Shown: piece by piece, positions 53,949 to 63,236 of the stretch | Layout of the letters: each line of letters starts with the position of its first letter | How positions within the stretch are numbered: the stretch's first letter is position 1 | NCBI GenBank assembly: GCA_003725745.1 | Contig: RHDP01000001.1 | Span: 1,767,501 to 1,831,500, forward strand | From: Streptomyces sp. I6 | GTDB lineage: Bacteria > Actinomycetota > Actinomycetes > Streptomycetales > Streptomycetaceae | DNA: 64,000 bases | Direction: 5' to 3' | Notes under the pieces: model-generated | Told to the model about the DNA's origin: nothing | The model's database searches: none | The model's input: the letters and a program-made list of their open reading frames with translations, nothing else | Translations under genes and position numbers: made by a program

Positions 53949-54931
53949 GTGGAGCAGCGCGCACTGGGGTCCCAGGGTCTGACCGTCGCGGCCGAGGGGC
54001 TCGGCTGCATGGGGATGAGCACCGCCTACGGCGCGATCGACGAGGCCGAGGCCCTGGCCACCATCGACCGGGCCCTGGAACTCGGCGTCACCATGCTCGA
54101 CACCGCCGAGGGATACGGCCCCTTCGCCAACGAACAGCTGATCGCCCGGGCGGTCGCCGGCCGCCGCCAGAACGCGGTGATCGCGACCAAGACCGGCATC
54201 GAGTTCACCGACGAGGGCGCCGCCGTGGGTCTCAACGGCCGGCCCGAGTACATCCACCGGGCCGCGGACCGCTCCCTGCGCCACCTCGGCACGGACCACA
54301 TCGACCTCTACTACCTGCACCGGGTCGACCCCGCCGTGCCCGTCGAGGAGAGCGTGGGGGCCATGGCGGACCTCGTCACCGCCGGCAAGGTCCGCTACCT
54401 GGGCCTCAGCGAGGCAGCGGCGGCGACCATCCGCCGCGCCCACGCCGTCCATCCGCTGACCGCCGTGCAGACCGAGTACTCCCTCTTCGAGCGCGGCCTC
54501 GAGAGCGACGGCGTCCGGGCGACGCTGACCGAACTCGGCATCGGCCTCGTCGCCTACTCGCCCCTCGGCCGAGGATTCCTGTCCGGTGCGGTCACCTCCC
54601 CGGCCGACTTCGCCGAGGACGACTACCGCCGCACCGACCCCCGCTTCCAGGGGAGAACTTCGCCCGGAACCTCGCCGTCGTCGACGAGGTGCGGCGGCTG
54701 GCCGGGGAGAAGTCGGTCACCCCGTCCCAGCTGGCACTGGCCTGGGTACTGCGCCAGGGCGCGGTGCCGATCCCCGGCACCAAGCGCCGCCGCTACCTGG
54801 AGGAGAACATCGCCGCCCTGGACGTGGCCCTGACCGCCGACGACCTCGCGGCCGTCGAGGCCGTGGCGCCCCGCGGGGTCGCCTCCGGTGACCGCTACCC
54901 GCCCACGTTCATGCGGATGCTCAACGGCTGA
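53949..54931 (+). CDS. Aldo/keto reductase, frameshifted as given
   Basis: The GTG at 53949 opens an [23 protein letters not shown] with Asp and Tyr, [11 protein letters not shown] with Lys, and [20 protein letters not shown] with His. At about 54650 the frame changes after PRFQG and continues [20 protein letters not shown] (partly by joining) and [20 protein letters not shown]. Joined length is about 327 residues, normal for the family. One base is missing, best placed in the GGGG run of CCAGGGGAGAAC. The protein is a paralogue of the reductase at 50445 and sits under divergent TetR control. Confidence 0.85.
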
Positions 54932-54995
54932 CCCGCCCCGCCCGCGGCGGGCCGCCGGCGCCCGTCGGCGCGGCCCCTCCCGCCGGCCGTACCGG

Positions 54996-55649
54996 TCAGC
55001 GGGACAGCTCCCACATCAGCACCTCCGCGGGCGCGGCCGCGGCGAGTTCGAGGCCGCCGGCGTCCGTGACCCGGGCGGCGTCCCCGGGGCCGAGGGCCTC
55101 ACCGCCGATCCTGACGACGCCGCGGACGACGTGGACGTACACGAAGGGGGCGTCCGGCACGGCGGTCCGGTCGTCACCGGCGAGGCGGCGCACGTGGAGC
55201 ATCGCCCCGGCCTCCGGGAGGGCGTAGGGCGTCGCGTCGGCGATACCGCGGACGATCTCGTACGACGGCTCACCGCCCGGGTCCTTCGGCGCGAGCCACA
55301 TCTGCACGAACGTGAGCGGTACGTCGGCGTCGTTGCGCTCGACGTGCCGCACCCCGCCCGCCGAGCTGAGCCGCTGGACGTCACCGTGCCGCACGACGGT
55401 GGCATGGCCCGCGGAGTCCCGGTGGGTCAACTCGCCGTCCACCACCCACGTCACGATCTCGGTGTGGCTGTGCGGGTGCTCGTCGAACCCGGCGCCGGGG
55501 GCGAGGCGCTCCTCGTTGCAGGCGATGACCGCACCGAAGCGCAGGTTGTCCGGGTCGTAGAAGCGCCCGAACGAGAAGGCGTGCAGGGACTCGATTCCGG
55601 CGGACGCGTCCCCTCCGCGGTAGCGCTCGCCGGCGCGCCGTATGGACAT
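54996..55649 (-). CDS. Pirin family bicupin
   Basis: A 217-residue cupin. The metal site of the first cupin is visible as FDEHPHSHTEIVTWVVDGEL (His-x-His and Glu/His) with GDVQRLSSAGGVRHVERN following; the second cupin is the shorter VYVHVVRGVVRIGGEAL half. Pirins of the YhhW group can act as quercetin 2,3-dioxygenase; others are regulators. The start ATG 55649 has GGAGG five bases upstream and RRAGERY begins the family similarity. Confidence 0.9.
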   Translation of the reverse strand: MSIRRAGERYRGGDASAGIESLHAFSFGRFYDPDNLRFGAVIACNEERLAPGAGFDEHPHSHTEIVTWVVDGELTHRDSAGHATVVRHGDVQRLSSAGGVRHVERNDADVPLTFVQMWLAPKDPGGEPSYEIVRGIADATPYALPEAGAMLHVRRLAGDDRTAVPDAPFVYVHVVRGVVRIGGEALGPGDAARVTDAGGLELAAAAPAEVLMWELSR

Positions 55650-55869
55650 CACGCCTCCACCGTAGACGCCGGACCGGTCGGCCCGCGTCCCCGTGCCCGG
55701 CGGCCGTGCCGCCCGGTCGCGCCCGGTCGCGCCCCGTCCCGCCCGGTCGCGCCCGCCCGGTCGTGCCCGCGGGGCGGAGCCTGCCGCCGGGCGGCCTCCC
55801 GGCGGATCCGGGGCCCCGTCCCGGACCCGCGTCTCCGCCGCGGCGCCCGGATAAGGCACTCTTGTCCCC

Positions 55870-57066
55870 GTGCCCCATCCCGAACCGGTTCTGCCCCCGA
55901 ACGCCGCCCATCCGCACTCCGCGACCCTGAAGCGCCTGGAGCAGTCGTCCGGACGCCTCGCCGCGAACGCCATCGCGCGCATGGACGAGACGCTGCCGTG
56001 GTACCGGGCGATGCCCCCGGAGAACCGGTCGTGGATCGGCCTGGTCGCCCAGGCCGGAATCGCCGCGTTCACCGAGTGGTTCCGGCACCCCGAGACTCCG
56101 CAGGCGATCTCGACCGACGTCTTCGGCACGGCCCCCCGCGAGCTGACCCGTGCGATCACCCTGCGCCAGACCGTGGAGATGGTGCGGACGACCATCGAGG
56201 TCATGGAGTCCGCCATCGAGGAGGTCGCCGCCCCGGGCGACGAGTCCGTGCTCCGCGAGGCGCTGCTGGTGTACGCGCGGGAGATCGCCTTCGCGACCGC
56301 CCAGGTGTACGCGCAGGCCGCGGAGGCCCGGGGCGCCTGGGACGCCCGGCTGGAGTCGCTCGTGGTGAACGCCGTGCTGTCGGGCGAGGCCGACGAGGGG
56401 GCCGTCAGCCGCGCGGCGGCGCTCGGCTGGAACGCTCCGGAGCATGTGTGCGTGGTGCTCGGCACCGCGCCCGACGGCGACAGCGAGCTGACGGTGGACG
56501 CGATCCGGCGCGCCGCCCGGCACGCCAAGCTCCAGGTGCTGACCGGCGTGCTCGGCGACCGGCTGGTCGTGATCGCGGGTGGCAGCGACAACCCGCTGCA
56601 GGTGGCGAAGGCCCTGATCGGCCCGTACGCGGCCGGCCCGGTGGTCGCGGGTCCCGTGGTTCCGGACCTGCTGGCGGCGACGAGGTCGGCGCAGGCCGCG
56701 GCGGCCGGACTGAAGGCCTGCTCCGCGTGGCAGGACGCGCCCCGCCCGGTACTGGCGGATGATCTCCTTCCGGAGCGTGCGATCGCGGGTGATCCGTCCG
56801 CGCGGGAACAACTGGTGGAGGAGATCTACAGACCGCTGGAGGAGGCGGGCTCGGCCCTTCTGGAGACCCTGAGTGTGTATCTGGAGCAGGCAAGCAGTCT
56901 GGAGGGAGCGGCACGGATGCTGTTCGTGCACCCCAATACCGTCCGCTACCGGCTTCGACGTGTGACTGACGTCACCGGCTGGTCACCCTCCGATGTCCGC
57001 TCCGCGTTCACTCTGCGGATCGCGCTCATCCTCGGGCGTCTGGTAGACGGCGATCAGCAACCCTAG
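55870..57066 (+). CDS. fasR: FasR: PucR-type activator of the fatty-acid synthase operon
   Basis: A 398-residue regulator directly upstream of fabD. The N-terminal half (RMDETLPWYRAMPPENRSWI, then FTEWFRHPETPQAISTDVFG) matches the actinobacterial FasR ligand region, and the C-terminal PucR helix-turn-helix is LSVYLEQASSLEGAARMLFV, then HPNTVRYRLRRVTDVTGWSP. In S. coelicolor FasR binds the fabD promoter and is required for normal fatty-acid synthesis. GTG 55870 lies just after a short spacer. Gene order fasR-fabD-fabH-acpP-fabF supports the call strongly. Confidence 0.95.
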   Translation: MPHPEPVLPPNAAHPHSATLKRLEQSSGRLAANAIARMDETLPWYRAMPPENRSWIGLVAQAGIAAFTEWFRHPETPQAISTDVFGTAPRELTRAITLRQTVEMVRTTIEVMESAIEEVAAPGDESVLREALLVYAREIAFATAQVYAQAAEARGAWDARLESLVVNAVLSGEADEGAVSRAAALGWNAPEHVCVVLGTAPDGDSELTVDAIRRAARHAKLQVLTGVLGDRLVVIAGGSDNPLQVAKALIGPYAAGPVVAGPVVPDLLAATRSAQAAAAGLKACSAWQDAPRPVLADDLLPERAIAGDPSAREQLVEEIYRPLEEAGSALLETLSVYLEQASSLEGAARMLFVHPNTVRYRLRRVTDVTGWSPSDVRSAFTLRIALILGRLVDGDQQP

Positions 57067-57155
57067 GATTTTGTCGGACACCAACAATTCCCCTGACGGT
57101 TCTTGGTCCCTGTCCCCACGGGCGGGCGGGACCATCGACAAGAGAGAGTGTGAGG
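57067..57155 (+). promoter_or_regulatory. fabD operon promoter and expected FasR-binding region
   Basis: This 89-base gap is the only non-coding DNA between fasR and fabD and is AT-rich for this genome (GATTTTGTCGGACACCAACA). By homology FasR should bind here. I see no strong palindrome and cannot place the operator exactly. Confidence 0.6.
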
Positions 57156-58093
57156 GTGCTCGTACTCGTCGCTCCCGGCCAAGGCGCTCAGGCGCCCGGC
57201 TTCCTGACCCCCTGGCTCGAACTCCCCGGCGCCTCCGACCGCATCGCGGCCTGGTCCGACGCCATCGGCCTGGACCTCGCCCACTACGGCACGAAGGCCG
57301 ACGCGGACGAGATCCGCGACACGGCCGTGGCGCAGCCGCTGCTCGTCGCGGCCGGACTGCTGTCCGCCTCCGCGCTCGGTGACGCGGTCCCGGACGCCGT
57401 CGCCGGTCACAGCGTCGGTGAGATCACGGCCGCGGTGTTCGCGGGCGTCCTCGAGCCCACCGCCGCGCTGCGTCTCGTGCGCACCCGCGGTCTGGCGATG
57501 GCCGAGGCCGCCGCCGTCACGGAGACCGGCATGTCGGCCCTGCTCGGGGCGACCCCGAGGTGAGCGTCGCACACCTGGAGAAGCTGGGCCTGACCGCCGC
57601 GAACGTCAACGGCGCCGGGCAGATCGTCGCCGCCGGCACCAGGGAGCAACTCGCCGCGCTGGAGGCGGACAAGCCCGAGGGAGTGCGCAAGGTCGTCGCG
57701 CTCAAGGTCGCCGGGGCGTTCCACACGCACCACATGGCCCCCGCGGTCGCACGCCTGGAGGAGGCCGCGACGTCGCTCGCGCCGGCCGACCCTAAGGTGC
57801 CGTACGTCTCCAACAAGGACGGGCGCACCGTCTCCACCGGTGACGAGGTCGTGTCCCGGCTGGTCGGACAGGTCGCCAACCCGGTCCGGTGGGACCTGTG
57901 CATGGAGACCTTCAAGGAGCTCGGAGTGACCGCCCTGGTCGAGGTGTGCCCGGGCGGCACCCTCACCGGCCTCGCCAAGCGGGCGCTGCCCGGCGTCGCG
58001 ACACTCGCGCTGAAGACCCCCGACGACCTCGACGCGGCCCGCACGCTGCTCGCCGAGGCCGGTTCACCCGCCGCCGACGCGGCGGGCGCCTGA
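57156..58093 (+). CDS. fabD: Malonyl-CoA:ACP malonyltransferase, frameshifted as given
   Basis: FabD loads malonyl units on ACP for fatty-acid synthesis. The first frame gives VLVLVAPGQGAQAPGFLTPW, the active-site GHSVGEITAAVFAG (Ser nucleophile) and MAEAAAVTETGMSALLG; then a TGA closes it at 57563. The next frame continues PEVSVAHLEKLGLTAANVNG, the catalytic His in VAGAFHTHHMAPAV and VEVCPGGTLTGLAKRALPGV. One G is missing from the GGGG at about 57546-57549: with five G's it reads LLGGDPEV as in close relatives, giving 312 residues. I prefer GTG 57156; GTG 57150 is also possible. An intact enzyme is expected. Confidence 0.95.
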
Positions 58094-58110
58094 CAAGGAG
58101 CCGAGACAGC

Positions 58111-59111
58111 ATGTCGAAGATCAAGCCCAGCAAGGGCGCCCCGTACGCACGCATCATGGGTGTCGGCGGCTACCGCCCGACCCGGATCGTGCCCAACGAG
58201 GTGATCCTCGAGACGATCGACTCCTCCGACGAGTGGATCCGCTCCCGCTCGGGCATCGCCACCCGTCACTGGGCGAACGACGAGGAGACCGTCACGGCCA
58301 TGTCGGTCGAGGCGGCGGGCAAGGCCATCGCCGACGCCGGGCTCACCCCGAGCAGATCGGCGGCGTGATCGTCTCGACCGTGTCGCACTTCAAGCAGACC
58401 CCGGCCGTCGCCACCGAGATCGCGGACAAGATCGGCGCGACCAGGCCCGCCGCGTTCGACATCTCCGCCGGCTGTGCGGGCTTCGGCTACGGCCTGACCC
58501 TCGCCAAGGGCATGGTCGTCGAGGGCTCGGCGGAGTACGTGCTGGTCATCGGCGTCGAGCGGCTCAGCGACCTGACCGATCTGGAGGACCGCGCCACGGC
58601 GTTCCTCTTCGGTGACGGCGCGGGTGCGGTCGTCGTCGGTCCCGCCAAGGAGCCCCGGATCGGCCCCACCGTGTGGGGTTCCGAGGGCGACAAGTCGGAG
58701 ACCATCAAGCAGACCGTGCCGTGGACGGACTACCGCGACGGCGCCGTCGAGCGGTTCCCCGCCATCACCCAGGAAGGCCAGGCGGTGTTCCGCTGGGCCG
58801 TGTTCGAGATGGCGAAGGTCGCCCAGCAGGCGCTGGACGCGGCCGGGATCACCGCGGACGAACTGGACGTCTTCATCCCGCACCAGGCGAACATGCGGAT
58901 CATCGACTCGATGGTGAAGACTCTGAAACTGCCGGAGCACGTCACGGTCGCCCGTGACGTGGAGACCACCGGCAACACCTCGGCCGCCTCGATTCCGCTC
59001 GCCATGGAGCGGCTTCTGGCGACCGGGCAGGCGAAGAGCGGCGACACCGCGCTCGTCATCGGCTTCGGGGCGGGTCTCGTCTACGCCGCGACGGTCGTTA
59101 CCCTCCCCTAG
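58111..59111 (+). CDS. fabH: 3-oxoacyl-ACP synthase III, frameshifted as given
   Basis: FabH starts fatty-acid chains from acyl-CoA and malonyl-ACP. ATG 58111 begins MSKIKPSKGAPYARIMGVGG, followed by IDSSDEWIRSRSGIATRHWA. After GLTP the frame changes at about 58348 and continues IGGVIVSTVSHFKQTPAVAT, active-site Cys in FDISAGCAGFGYGLTLAKGM, His in DVFIPHQANMRIIDSMVKTL and Asn in VETTGNTSAASIPLAMERLL. One C is missing from CACCCCGAG; restoring it gives 333 residues, the family length. RBS AAGGAG precedes the start, 17 bases after fabD. Confidence 0.95.
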
Positions 59112-59191
59112 GCAAGCACCCGGATCCTCCGGATTTCCGGTCCTCCGGGCAAGCCCGTCCAACCCTCTGCTACACACCGAAGGAGCGCCAC

Positions 59192-59440
59192 ATGGCCGCC
59201 ACGCAGGAAGAGATCGTCGAAGGTCTCGCCGAGATCGTCAACGAGATCGCCGGTATCCCGGCGGAGGACGTCCAGCTGGACAAGTCCTTCACCGACGACC
59301 TGGACGTCGACTCGCTGTCCATGGTCGAGGTCGTCGTCGCCGCCGAGGAGCGCTTCGACGTCAAGATCCCGGACGAGGACGTCAAGAACCTCAAGACCGT
59401 CGGGGACGCTGCCGAGTACATCCTGAAGCACCAGGCCTGA
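59192..59440 (+). CDS. acpP: Acyl carrier protein
   Basis: An 82-residue acidic ACP of the type II synthase. The phosphopantetheine site is DDLDVDSLSMVEVVVAAEER with Ser41, followed by FDVKIPDEDVKNLKTVGDAA. Net charge is strongly negative, helical throughout. AAGGAG lies before the ATG. It is 80 bases downstream of fabH in the operon and carries all intermediates between the Fab enzymes. Confidence 0.97.
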   Translation: MAATQEEIVEGLAEIVNEIAGIPAEDVQLDKSFTDDLDVDSLSMVEVVVAAEERFDVKIPDEDVKNLKTVGDAAEYILKHQA

Positions 59441-59519
59441 TCCAGGCCGATCAGGTACGCCACCCAGCGGTGGCGCCGCTGATTCACGAACCCTCATAGA
59501 CCGTGGAGAAAGAATTCCT

Positions 59520-60782
59520 GTGAGCTCGACCAATCGCACCGTGGTCGTCACCGGTATCGGCGCAACCACACCGCTGGGTGGCGACTCCGCTTCGACCTGG
59601 GAAGGTCTGATCGCCGGGCGTTCCGGCGTCAGGCCCCTCGAAGGCGAGCGCTTCGAGGAGCTGCCCGTCCGCATCGCCGCCCCGGCGGCGGTCGACCCGG
59701 GCGAGGTACTGCCCCGGCCGCAGGCGCGCAAGCTGGACCGCTCGGCCCAGTTCGCGCTGATCGCCGCCCGTGAGGCGTGGGCCGACGCCGGCTTCACCGC
59801 TCCGGCCGGCGAAGACGGCAGCATCCAGCCCGACCGCCTCGGCGCGGTCATCGCCTCCGGCATCGGCGGCGTCACCACCCTGCTCGACCAGTACGACGTG
59901 CTGAAGGAGAAGGGCGTACGCCGGGTCTCCCCGCACACCGTGCCGATGCTGATGCCCAACGGCCCCTCCGCCAACGTCGGCCTGGAGGTGAACGCCCAGG
60001 CCGGCGTGCACACCCCGGTCTCCGCCTGCGCGTCGGGCGCCGAGGCGATCGGCTACGCCGTGGAGATGATCCGCAGCGGCCGCGCCGACGTCGTGGTCGC
60101 GGGCGGCACCGAGGCCGCGATCCACCCGCTGCCGATCGCCGCGTTCGCCAACATGATGGCGATGTCCAAGAACAACGACGAGCCCGAGCGGGCATCGCGG
60201 CCGTACGACAAGGCCCGTGACGGGTTCGTGCTGGGCGAGGGCGCGGGCGTCGTCGTCCTGGAGTCCGCGGAGCACGCGGCCGCCCGGGGCGCACGCGTCT
60301 ACTGCGAGGCGCTGGGCCAGGGCCTGTCCGCGGACAGCCACCACATCGCGCAGCCCGAGCCGACCGGCCGCGGTGTCGCGGCGGCGATGCAGAACCTGCT
60401 GGACAACACCGGCCTGAAGCCCTCCGAGGTGGTCCACCTCAACGCCCACGCCACGTCCACCCCGCAGGGCGACATCGCCGAGATCAAGGCGCTGCGCAAG
60501 GTGCTGGGCGACGACCTCGACCATGTCGCGATCTCCGCGACGAAGTCGATGACGGGCCATCTGCTCGGCGGTGCCGGCGGTATCGAGACCGTCGCCACGG
60601 TCCTGGCGCTGCACCACCGCCAGGCCCCGCCGACCGTGAACGTCGACGACATGGACGACGAGATCGAGGCGGACGTCGTCCGCGGTGGGCCGCGTGCGCT
60701 GCCGGAGGGCACGATCGCCGCGATCAACAACTCGTTCGGTTTCGGCGGCCACAACGTGGTGCTGGCCTTCCGTACCGTCTGA
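59520..60782 (+). CDS. fabF: 3-oxoacyl-ACP synthase II
   Basis: A 420-residue condensing enzyme that elongates acyl-ACP. Nucleophile Cys170 is in HTPVSACASGAEAIGYAVEM, and the two catalytic His residues lie in HLNAHATSTPQGDIAEIKAL and KSMTGHLLGGAGGIETVATV. The C-terminus INNSFGFGGHNVVLAFRTV is typical. GTG 59520 is the start. It is the last fab gene and is followed by a strong hairpin. Confidence 0.97.
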   Translation: MSSTNRTVVVTGIGATTPLGGDSASTWEGLIAGRSGVRPLEGERFEELPVRIAAPAAVDPGEVLPRPQARKLDRSAQFALIAAREAWADAGFTAPAGEDGSIQPDRLGAVIASGIGGVTTLLDQYDVLKEKGVRRVSPHTVPMLMPNGPSANVGLEVNAQAGVHTPVSACASGAEAIGYAVEMIRSGRADVVVAGGTEAAIHPLPIAAFANMMAMSKNNDEPERASRPYDKARDGFVLGEGAGVVVLESAEHAAARGARVYCEALGQGLSADSHHIAQPEPTGRGVAAAMQNLLDNTGLKPSEVVHLNAHATSTPQGDIAEIKALRKVLGDDLDHVAISATKSMTGHLLGGAGGIETVATVLALHHRQAPPTVNVDDMDDEIEADVVRGGPRALPEGTIAAINNSFGFGGHNVVLAFRTV

Positions 60783-60819
60783 CGCGCCGTCTGACGTACC
60801 GTCTGCCACACGACGACGA

Positions 60820-60864
60820 GAAGCGAGCCCCGCCTCCCCCGCTTGGGTTGGCGGGGCTCGCTTC
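60820..60864 (+). terminator. Terminator of the fab operon
   Basis: Perfect 15-bp arms GAAGCGAGCCCCGCC (60820-60834) and complement (60850-60864) with a 15-base loop, 37 bases after the fabF stop. Confidence 0.85.
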
Positions 60865-60920
60865 GTGTGCCGGTCTCGTGGCAGACGGGGCCTCCGGCGG
60901 CAGTACGGGCTGCCGGTACG

Positions 60921-61000
60921 GGGGTGCGGATACGGGACCGCCTGCAGGACCGCCGGCACGGGGGTGCGGATACGGGACCGCCTGCAGGACCGCCGGCACG
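60921..61000. repeat. 40-bp tandem duplication
   Basis: Two exact 40-bp copies (60921-60960, 60961-61000) beginning GGGGTGCGGATACGGGACCG, with a degraded third start after them. They lie in the 420-bp convergent spacer between fabF and DUF3145, which has no other gene. Confidence 0.9.
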
Positions 61001-61202
61001 GGCATGCGGGTACGTACATGCAGGGGCCGCCCGGTCTTGCGACGCCCCGGCTCCGGGACCTCCCACCGCACCGGGCGAAACGCGCGACCGCCGCCCCAGG
61101 AACGGCACACCGAGCGGAGGGGGCGGCCGCGGCCTCCAGAGGGAGCACACCCGGCGGAGCGAGGGACGGGGCGGTGCTGTTGCCGCCCGGGGGAACCGGT
61201 GG

Positions 61203-61697
61203 TCAGACCACCTGGTGGAGCCAGCGGACCGGGGCACCCTCGCCCGCGTACCTGAACGGCTCGAGTTCGTCGTCCCAGGGCTTGCCGAGCAGCTTGGAGA
61301 TCTCCGCCTCGAGCTCCGTCTCGCCCTGGGTCGAGCGCGCGAGGGCCGCGCGGAGGCGGTCCTCAGGGATGAGGATGTCACCGTGGATGCCGGTGACGGC
61401 GTGGAAGATGCCCAGGTCGGGAGTGGCGCTGTAGCGCTCTCCCTCCGCGGAGGCGCAGGGCTCCGCGGTGACCTCGAAGCGCAGCAGCTGCCAGCCGCGC
61501 AGCGCGGACGCCAGCTTGGAGGCCGTGCCGCTCTCGCCCTGCCAGGAGAACTCGGCTCTCCAGGTGCCGGGGGACGCGGGCTGGCGGATCCAGTCGAGCT
61601 GGACCCGTACGCCGAGCACGCCCGCGACCGCCCATTCGACGTGCGGGCACAGCGCGCGTGGTGCGGAGTGGACGTAGAGAACGCCGCGTGTCGTCAC
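61203..61697 (-). CDS. DUF3145 domain protein
   Basis: A 164-residue protein with the whole DUF3145 pattern: RGVLYVHSAPRALCPHVEWA, VRVQLDWIRQPASPGTWRAE, WQLLRFEVTAEP and ILIPEDRLRAALARSTQGET with a conserved C-terminal WDDELEPFRYAGEGAPVRWL. It is restricted to actinobacteria, of unknown function, and typically lies next to the fab cluster as here. GTG 61697 has TGGAGG six bases upstream. Confidence 0.93.
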   Translation of the reverse strand: MTTRGVLYVHSAPRALCPHVEWAVAGVLGVRVQLDWIRQPASPGTWRAEFSWQGESGTASKLASALRGWQLLRFEVTAEPCASAEGERYSATPDLGIFHAVTGIHGDILIPEDRLRAALARSTQGETELEAEISKLLGKPWDDELEPFRYAGEGAPVRWLHQVV

Positions 61698-62480
61698 CGG
61701 GACCTCCAGTGTGGGACGAGGATCACCCTCCCAGCGGCCTCAGTAAACAACATCAAGTACGCACTCCCGGCAAGAAGCAGGAAGCGGACAACATATGACG
61801 TGATGTAACTTACTGGAGCCGGCGAGCCGGGTGCCTCTGGTTCGACGTGGGCAAAGCTACCGTGCGACGGGGCCCAGTTGTGTCGGACCGCCCCTCCCGG
61901 GCCCCGTACGCATCAAGCATTCACCCGCCAGGACGCCTTGGGGGAAGGCACACGCGTGAAATCCGGCGACGCGCCGTCACCGGTGCCCCGGCCGCGGCGC
62001 AGCCGGTGGCGATCACCGCGGGTCGCGAAGCGGCTGCGGGCATCCGCATCTCGGTGCCGGGGTGCCGGGGTGCCGGGGCGGTACGGGCCGGGCGGACCGG
62101 AAGCACCGGGCAGCCCGGAAGGGCCAGGCCCTCGCGTACGGCGATGCCGTCTTCCGCAGTCGGGTGCGGATACGCCCGCTCGAAGGTCAGAACTGCCGGA
62201 ACGCCACCGCGCCGCGGCCCCTGGCGCAGACCGGGCCCCGGGCGGCTGTCAGGGACCGCCCCGGGGGATGGGAGCCCCGGGTGTCAGCGAGCGCGGTGGC
62301 AGCCGGGCGGCCGGGCCGCGTGGAGCGACGCGGGAACCGGGGACGGATCTCCAGGATGCCGGTTTCCCGTCATGCGTCCTGCAGGCGCGCCGAACCGCGC
62401 GGGGTCCGCATCACGGAGACCCCGTTCGCCGCCGCGCACTCCCCGGATCCCGCCGGGCCTCCGCTTCGGCCGCATCGAAT
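61698..62480. other. Non-coding region upstream of DUF3145
   Basis: The first 120 bases (61735-61815) are AT-rich and should carry the DUF3145 promoter. Open frames exist across this stretch on both strands, but none has G/C third-position bias, recognisable domains or a ribosome site. I see only short direct repeats such as GGTGCCGGGGTGCCGGGG at 62055-62072. Confidence 0.5.
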
Positions 62481-62487
62481 CATCCCC

Positions 62488-62525
62488 TTTCCTCATTGAC
62501 TTTCCTCATTGGCTTTCCTCCTTGG
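62488..62525. repeat. 13-15 bp AT-rich repeat CTTTCCTCATTG
   Basis: Three near-copies of CTTTCCTCATTGA/G at 62488, 62501 and 62513. On the minus strand each copy reads as GAGGAAAG followed by CAATG, like repeated ribosome sites with start codons, but the frames that follow are not protein-like. Confidence 0.7.
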
Positions 62526-62633
62526 CCGCGTCTCCAACTCCGCTTCCCTGGTGTCCGGTTCGGGCGGAGTGCACTGCGGAGGGACGCGGTGTGCGGCGGA
62601 CAGCCGGGGTGTCTCCGGACGGGGCGAAAGCGA

Positions 62634-62900
62634 ACGTCTCGCGCAGGGAGACCGTGCCGGCGGCCGGGCCCGCCGGACAGCCGCAGTGGGCGTCGACACC
62701 CCTGCCGTACAAGGCCTTCACGGCCGCGGAGACCGGCCGCTCCCCGGTGTACGACGACACCTCCGTGACCGGGACGCCGGAGGGCGGCACCCGGGTGGTC
62801 CGCCCCGACGGGCCCGCCCCGGCTCGACGGCCCGCGCGGGAGGCGGCGGGAGCTACCTGTACAACGAGGTCGCCTACGGGCGACGCTGCGCGGCCGTCCC
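62634..62900 (+). pseudogene. Possible gene remnant of unknown family
   Basis: Within a long gene-poor region, one frame regains strong G/C third-position bias: NVSRRETVPAAGPAGQPQWA, TPLPYKAFTAAETGRSPVYD and VTGTPEGGTRVVRPDGPAPA. It then appears to continue in a second frame as GGGSYLYNEVAYGRRCA. There is no start codon with a ribosome site and no recognisable domain. It may be a broken gene or another one-base error in a gene I do not know. Confidence 0.35.
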
Positions 62901-63236
62901 GGCCTGCGCGGCACGCTGCCCGGAGGCCCTGTGCACACACCGGTGCTTCCGTGCGGTGGGGCAGCGCGGACCTGGCGACGGGTACCGTGGCCGATCCCGG
63001 GTCCGTACGCGGCCGGCCTGACATCATCGCCCAGGTGCGGTCCATCGTGGCGGTGGCGGCGGCCGCTGACCGGTCCCGGCGACGGCTGTCGTGTCACGCC
63101 GGCGCACGACCGCCGCAGTATCCCGGCCGATCCGGCCTTTCCGGTCGGCTTCCGATCGGCTTCCGGTCGGCTTACAGCCGGTCGCGGCACGGGGCGACGT
63201 CCTGGCCGGGGGCCCCGCAACCGGCCGATCCCGCGT

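Noticed and set aside
57540-58360. Programmed ribosomal frameshifting in fabD and fabH
   Set aside because: No slippery heptamer or downstream structure typical of it; four other unrelated genes show the same one-base loss at G/C runs, so sequence error is simpler.
55870-61697. Polyketide or other secondary-metabolite cluster around the ketosynthase genes
   Set aside because: Gene order and sequences match the primary fatty-acid synthase II operon with its regulator; no tailoring, KSbeta or export genes are present.
62284-62496. 70-residue minus-strand frame preceded by GAGGAAAG
   Set aside because: The ribosome-like site comes from a short repeat that occurs three times; the protein is Arg/Pro/Gly-rich without any family pattern.
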